Below, piece by piece: positions 60,739 through 64,000 of a stretch of 64,000 nt of DNA (the first letter of the stretch is position 1; each line of letters opens with the position of its first letter). The notes beneath the pieces were generated by a model, which made no database searches, had not been told where the DNA came from, and saw only the letters and a list, made by a program, of their open reading frames with translations. Origin of the DNA: Trichomonas vaginalis G3 (taxonomy: Eukaryota > Parabasalia > Trichomonadida > Trichomonadidae); assembly GCF_026262505.1 (NCBI RefSeq), contig NC_067206.1, forward strand, positions 15,434,205-15,498,204, given 5' to 3'. Made by a program: the position numbers and the translations under genes.

Positions 60739-61662
60739 ATGGCTGATCAAAACCATGAACAAGAACAAAATCCATATATGATCGCGTATATGGATTATAT
60801 TATATCGAAAAAGACAGCAGATGAAGTTGCCAAGGACCTCCATATTGGCCGTAGAAAATTAATTCAAGAATGGAATAATCTTGGATTGCAACTTAAAAAA
60901 AGAGGCGGTCAAGAAAAACCATACAGGGAAGACATAGTCCCTATCATACATACCGAAAAAGCAAAATTTAATCTCGGATACAAAAAACTTTTCGAAAGTT
61001 ACATCCACGATGAAGATGTAAGTTATAACGATTTACGAAAAATATATGAAAGGGAAGGACTATTTAAATTCCGTCGCAAAAAAGAAAAAGAAGACAAACA
61101 TCCTAATCAATATGTCGCAAAATTCGTTAATCAGCAGTGGCACACAGATTTGAAGAGTTTTAAAGAAACTATTAACGATAGAGTTCACAAATTTTATTTA
61201 ATCGCGTTCATTGATGACCGTTCACGATATTGCATATATTTCGAAATATTAGAGAACAAAACAATGGAGAGTACATCGAGAGCTTTACAAAACGCAATCG
61301 ATTACATTCATATCGTTCCATACGAAGTTTTATCTGATAATGGAACAGAATTTGTCGGCAGACTTTTCCAAGATGTACTCAAAAGAAATGGTATAAAACA
61401 CCACAGAACAGAGCCGTACAATCCACAACTCAATGGCAAAGTGGAGCGTTTCTGGCAAACAATTTTCTCAGCGCGCAACGAATTTATTTCAATTAGAGAA
61501 CACATTCCGGCAGCAATCAAATCATACAACGAAGAATGGGTACACACATCCTTGAAAAAACTATACGGAGGGTCACCAAGACCGAAATCTGTTTGGGACT
61601 CAGAGCCCAAATGGAATGAAACCATGGATCCAGAACCTGGCTTCGAGGTAGAACCCAGATAA
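60739..61662 (+). CDS. rve-type DDE transposase (307 aa), intact
   Basis: The ATG at 60739 lies after a TCACA initiator at 60721. An N-terminal helix-turn-helix (SKKTADEVAKDLHIGRRKLIQEW) precedes the rve core: first Asp in QQWHTDLKSF, second in LSDNGTEFVG, Glu in NGKVERFWQ, with 35 residues between the last two (DD35E). This fits IS481/IS3-like or Ginger-type eukaryotic transposases rather than a Polinton integrase. No stop interrupts it, and no flanking inverted repeat was recognised. It is a relative of the decayed gene at 32361. Confidence 0.75.
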   Translation: MADQNHEQEQNPYMIAYMDYIISKKTADEVAKDLHIGRRKLIQEWNNLGLQLKKRGGQEKPYREDIVPIIHTEKAKFNLGYKKLFESYIHDEDVSYNDLRKIYEREGLFKFRRKKEKEDKHPNQYVAKFVNQQWHTDLKSFKETINDRVHKFYLIAFIDDRSRYCIYFEILENKTMESTSRALQNAIDYIHIVPYEVLSDNGTEFVGRLFQDVLKRNGIKHHRTEPYNPQLNGKVERFWQTIFSARNEFISIREHIPAAIKSYNEEWVHTSLKKLYGGSPRPKSVWDSEPKWNETMDPEPGFEVEPR

Positions 61663-63060
61663 TATACAAATTTTGGAATAAAAAGTTTTTTATATAATTT
61701 ATAATTTTTTTCTCGTTTTTTTTTAAAATACACAATATGTATAATTCAGTATATGTTACTGTTTCATGTTTGAATATGAAAAAATTTCAAATACTTGTGA
61801 ATATGGGACAATTGCAGCAATTAAAAAAAATTGAGCTTTAGACGAAAGTTTGTTGAGTAAGAGATACGGGCCAAGGGTCAATACCTTCCAAGCATACGTT
61901 TCAACTCAGAAACTCATAAAGTTAGTCTGAATAACTTAACATTTCAGGTCAAATATCTCGTTAGATAAAAAGAATTAAAGAATGGGAGGGCCTTGGTTTA
62001 TATAAGTATCATAAAGCCTATAAAATAAAGAAAGAAGTTAGGAATTTGATTGAGAGAGATATATAATTTAAATGAATTTTTAGCCATTTTGGCTGGGAAT
62101 TGGAGGGTGTGAGTACTATTCCATGAAATAGTTTCTCACACCCTCCAATTCTTCCTATGGCGTCGAGAAAATTTTGGTGAAATGTCGTCGCATTTCACCA
62201 AAATTTCTCGACGCCATAAGTATTTTTTTACATATCTATTTGTTTCGAATCAAATTCTATTATCCCATAATACTATAATTTTACAACAAACCCTAATCCA
62301 AAATTTGCCATGTAAATCTTTTTTGGCATGTAAACTTGTTACTTTTTGTCAAAAGTGAAGTCAACCGAATTTCTATGCACAACAAATATGACTGTTGATT
62401 TGAGTGAGTGTATGACTGACCGTTTTAATGACAATATGACTGACGGTTTGAGTGACAATATGAATTACGGTTTTAGTGAGAATAAGACTGATAGTTTGTG
62501 TTCCGTACCGAAAAGAGGAATAAGGAAAAGTGACAAAAAGTGACACAAAACATTAAATTTGGCGCCAATTTTAAATACTATATATTATGATTTTTTGGTG
62601 AAAAAAGTATTGCTGTAAAATAGAGTTTAAAATTAAAAATATATTGATGGTAAAAAGTTTAAAAATAATAATAAAAAAAGATTTTATGATTGGTAATTGG
62701 AGGGTGTGAGTACTATAGCATGTAATAGTATCTCACACCCTCCAATTCTTCCTATGGCACCGAAAAATTTTTCTTAAATTTAAATAGAGTAGGTGACAAA
62801 AGTGCATACTCTTAAATTAACCTTAAATGTTGATTTTTCGATATTTTCGGTATTAACCTTATTGTAAATTTTTCCGGTGATAAATTTATCACACTGAGGT
62901 TATTTTTCCGGTGAGATTTTTAACCTTGATTTAATGAAATTAATATATATAAATTTTATTATTTTTAATTTCGAATGAGTATAATAAAATATTTTTTATG
63001 TGTTTTTGTTTTTGATGTGATTTGAATTTTGTTAACTCTTTTCAAAATCACTTCATTTTT
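61663..63060. other. Hairpin-rich intergenic region
   Basis: Two hairpins of the GGAGGGTGTGAG family (62097-62151, 62695-62747) and a second long stem (62156-62218, TATGGCGTCGAGAAA...) lie here. A 65-codon frame (62346-62543) made of NMTD-like repeats is unsupported. The right end shows AT-rich DNA leading to the MULE transposase initiator. Confidence 0.5.
62097..62218. repeat. Two consecutive hairpins
   Basis: GAATTGGAGGGTGTGAG pairs with CTCACACCCTCCAATTC (62097-62151). The next stem, TATGGCGTCGAGAAA, pairs across ATGTCGTCGCAT (62156-62218). The same first stem recurs at 56312 and 62695. Confidence 0.8.
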
Positions 63061-64000
63061 ATGATTTCGGTGGACTTAGAGGAGCTTATTGCTTTTGGTA
63101 TTAAACAGGAAGTCAAGGGCGGTGTCCCATACAGAAGAAGAACGGGATCTCCAAAGCAATATGTCACTTATTCATGTTCGTATCCCCTATGCAAGGCAAA
63201 ATTTAGGGTTGAAGAACAAAATGGAGTGTTTACTATAAGCAAAGTTAATGAAGAACATTGCCATCATATAGGAGTTGAAATGGGTTCACATTACGCGAGT
63301 AAATTTTATCAAAAATGGATCGAACTTTATATTAAAAACGGTGGAAAGCAATTTCTTGCTCAAAAAGCATTTTTTGATAAGTTCGGAATTGATACGAATA
63401 ACAAAGAAACGATGAAACTTTTCGCGCAGTCTACTGATGCTTTAAAGCACAAATTTTATCGCCTTGATGAGATTATTGCACAAAGATTATCAAACGATCC
63501 TTACACTTCTTTGGAAGCATTCTTGAATAATTTACAGGAAGAGTGCCCAGATGATCTCGTTCAATTTGATTACAATGGAGATTTTTCCGAGTTTACAATC
63601 ATATATGCACCTTTTGCTGCAAAAGAATTGGTGCATAGCATTGATAACCCTCTCCACGTCGATTCCACTCATTCTTTAATTAAAGGAAAGATCCAATTGT
63701 TTGCAGTAACAATGAAAACAAGTCAAAACACAATTTTCCCCTTTTGCTATTTTTTAGTGAACCCTCAGACATCTGAAAAAAATTCAAGAATGTTGGGTGA
63801 AATTCTGTGAGTTTGCGCACCTGGATCCACAGCATTGGAGCGCTGACTGTGCGCTAAACATTGCTCGCGCAATTGAGGACGGATTTCCTCTTGCGCAGCT
63901 CAGTTGGTGCGCTGTGCATGTTTTACGTGCATGTGCAAAAGTTGGAAGCTATTTTGACAATCCACAGAATTTTGAGAACTTCTATTTAGCAATGGACTTT
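63061..64000 (+). pseudogene. MULE transposase, runs off the window
   Basis: A TCATTT initiator lies directly before the ATG at 63061. A zinc-binding domain of FAR1/WRKY-GCM type comes first (CSYPLCKAKFR...EEHCHHIG). The catalytic core begins with PLHVDSTHSL (first Asp), and the second Asp lies in HWSADCALNIARAI. The main frame ends at 63810 and the coding sequence continues in another frame from about 63780, beside a run of seven A, so a frameshift or slippage site is present. This is the type of enzyme that could mobilise the MULE relics. Confidence 0.75.

Noticed and set aside
60739-61662. LTR-retrotransposon integrase
   Set aside because: No reverse transcriptase, RNase H, protease or LTR nearby, and the gene starts cleanly after an initiator; a stand-alone rve-type transposase fits better.
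62346-62543. 65-codon frame with NMTD repeats
   Set aside because: Short degenerate repeat translation with no supporting context.

Overview
The window is AT-rich eukaryotic DNA made almost entirely of nested mobile elements. It fits a trichomonad (Parabasalia: Trichomonas, Tritrichomonas or a relative). The evidence is a set of intronless genes whose first ATG lies 5-20 bases after a trichomonad-type initiator (TCA followed by pyrimidine/A and A/T), as at the hAT, MULE, mariner and chromodomain genes. The load of Polinton/Maverick-like, MULE, mariner and hAT elements points the same way. The species cannot be fixed from sequence alone.

Layout. (A) 1-7742 is the right part of a Polinton-like element: fibre, jelly-roll-like virion proteins, FtsK/HerA-type packaging ATPase and small amphipathic proteins. 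(B) From 8199 a sister element runs in the opposite orientation. It is old, broken and opened by insertions: a MULE relic (10255-12208) flanked by an 80-bp duplication, an inverted-repeat element plus a mariner (13671-15112), a hAT-bearing insert (18890-22106) in the integrase gene, and a second MULE relic (23305-25276) beyond a KilA-N stub. Polinton-type genes resume at 27004-28930; they may be the far end of B or a separate piece. (Host island) 29936-31345 has an HP1-like chromodomain gene and a helical-repeat gene with one in-frame TAG. 31346-35690 holds tandem repeats, MULE fragments and an rve-type DDE transposon with a 356-bp inverted repeat. (C) 35691-56194 is a 20.5-kb Polinton-like element with both terminal inverted repeats and a 5-bp target duplication: D12-class DNA adenine methyltransferase, fibre, integrase, ATPase, SF3 helicase, major capsid protein, minor capsid-like proteins and coiled-coil proteins. 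No protein-primed DNA polymerase was recognised. Its extent is complete but it is broken, with roughly ten or more breaks. 56195-63060 is mostly hairpin-rich intergenic DNA with a MITE (56860-57400) and an intact rve-type transposase (60739-61662). A MULE transposase starts at 63061 and runs off the window.

How the parts relate. A, B and C share a gene set and a compact expression layout: head-to-head gene pairs 16-40 bp apart around a short AT-rich inverted repeat, and an ATTTTTAT-like motif just upstream of most start codons. A and C differ strongly in their ATPases yet share about 335 bp of fibre-gene DNA that is almost identical, which suggests recent fibre-domain exchange. Small triloop hairpins, often in tandem pairs, occur inside coding regions of these elements and in the termini of C.
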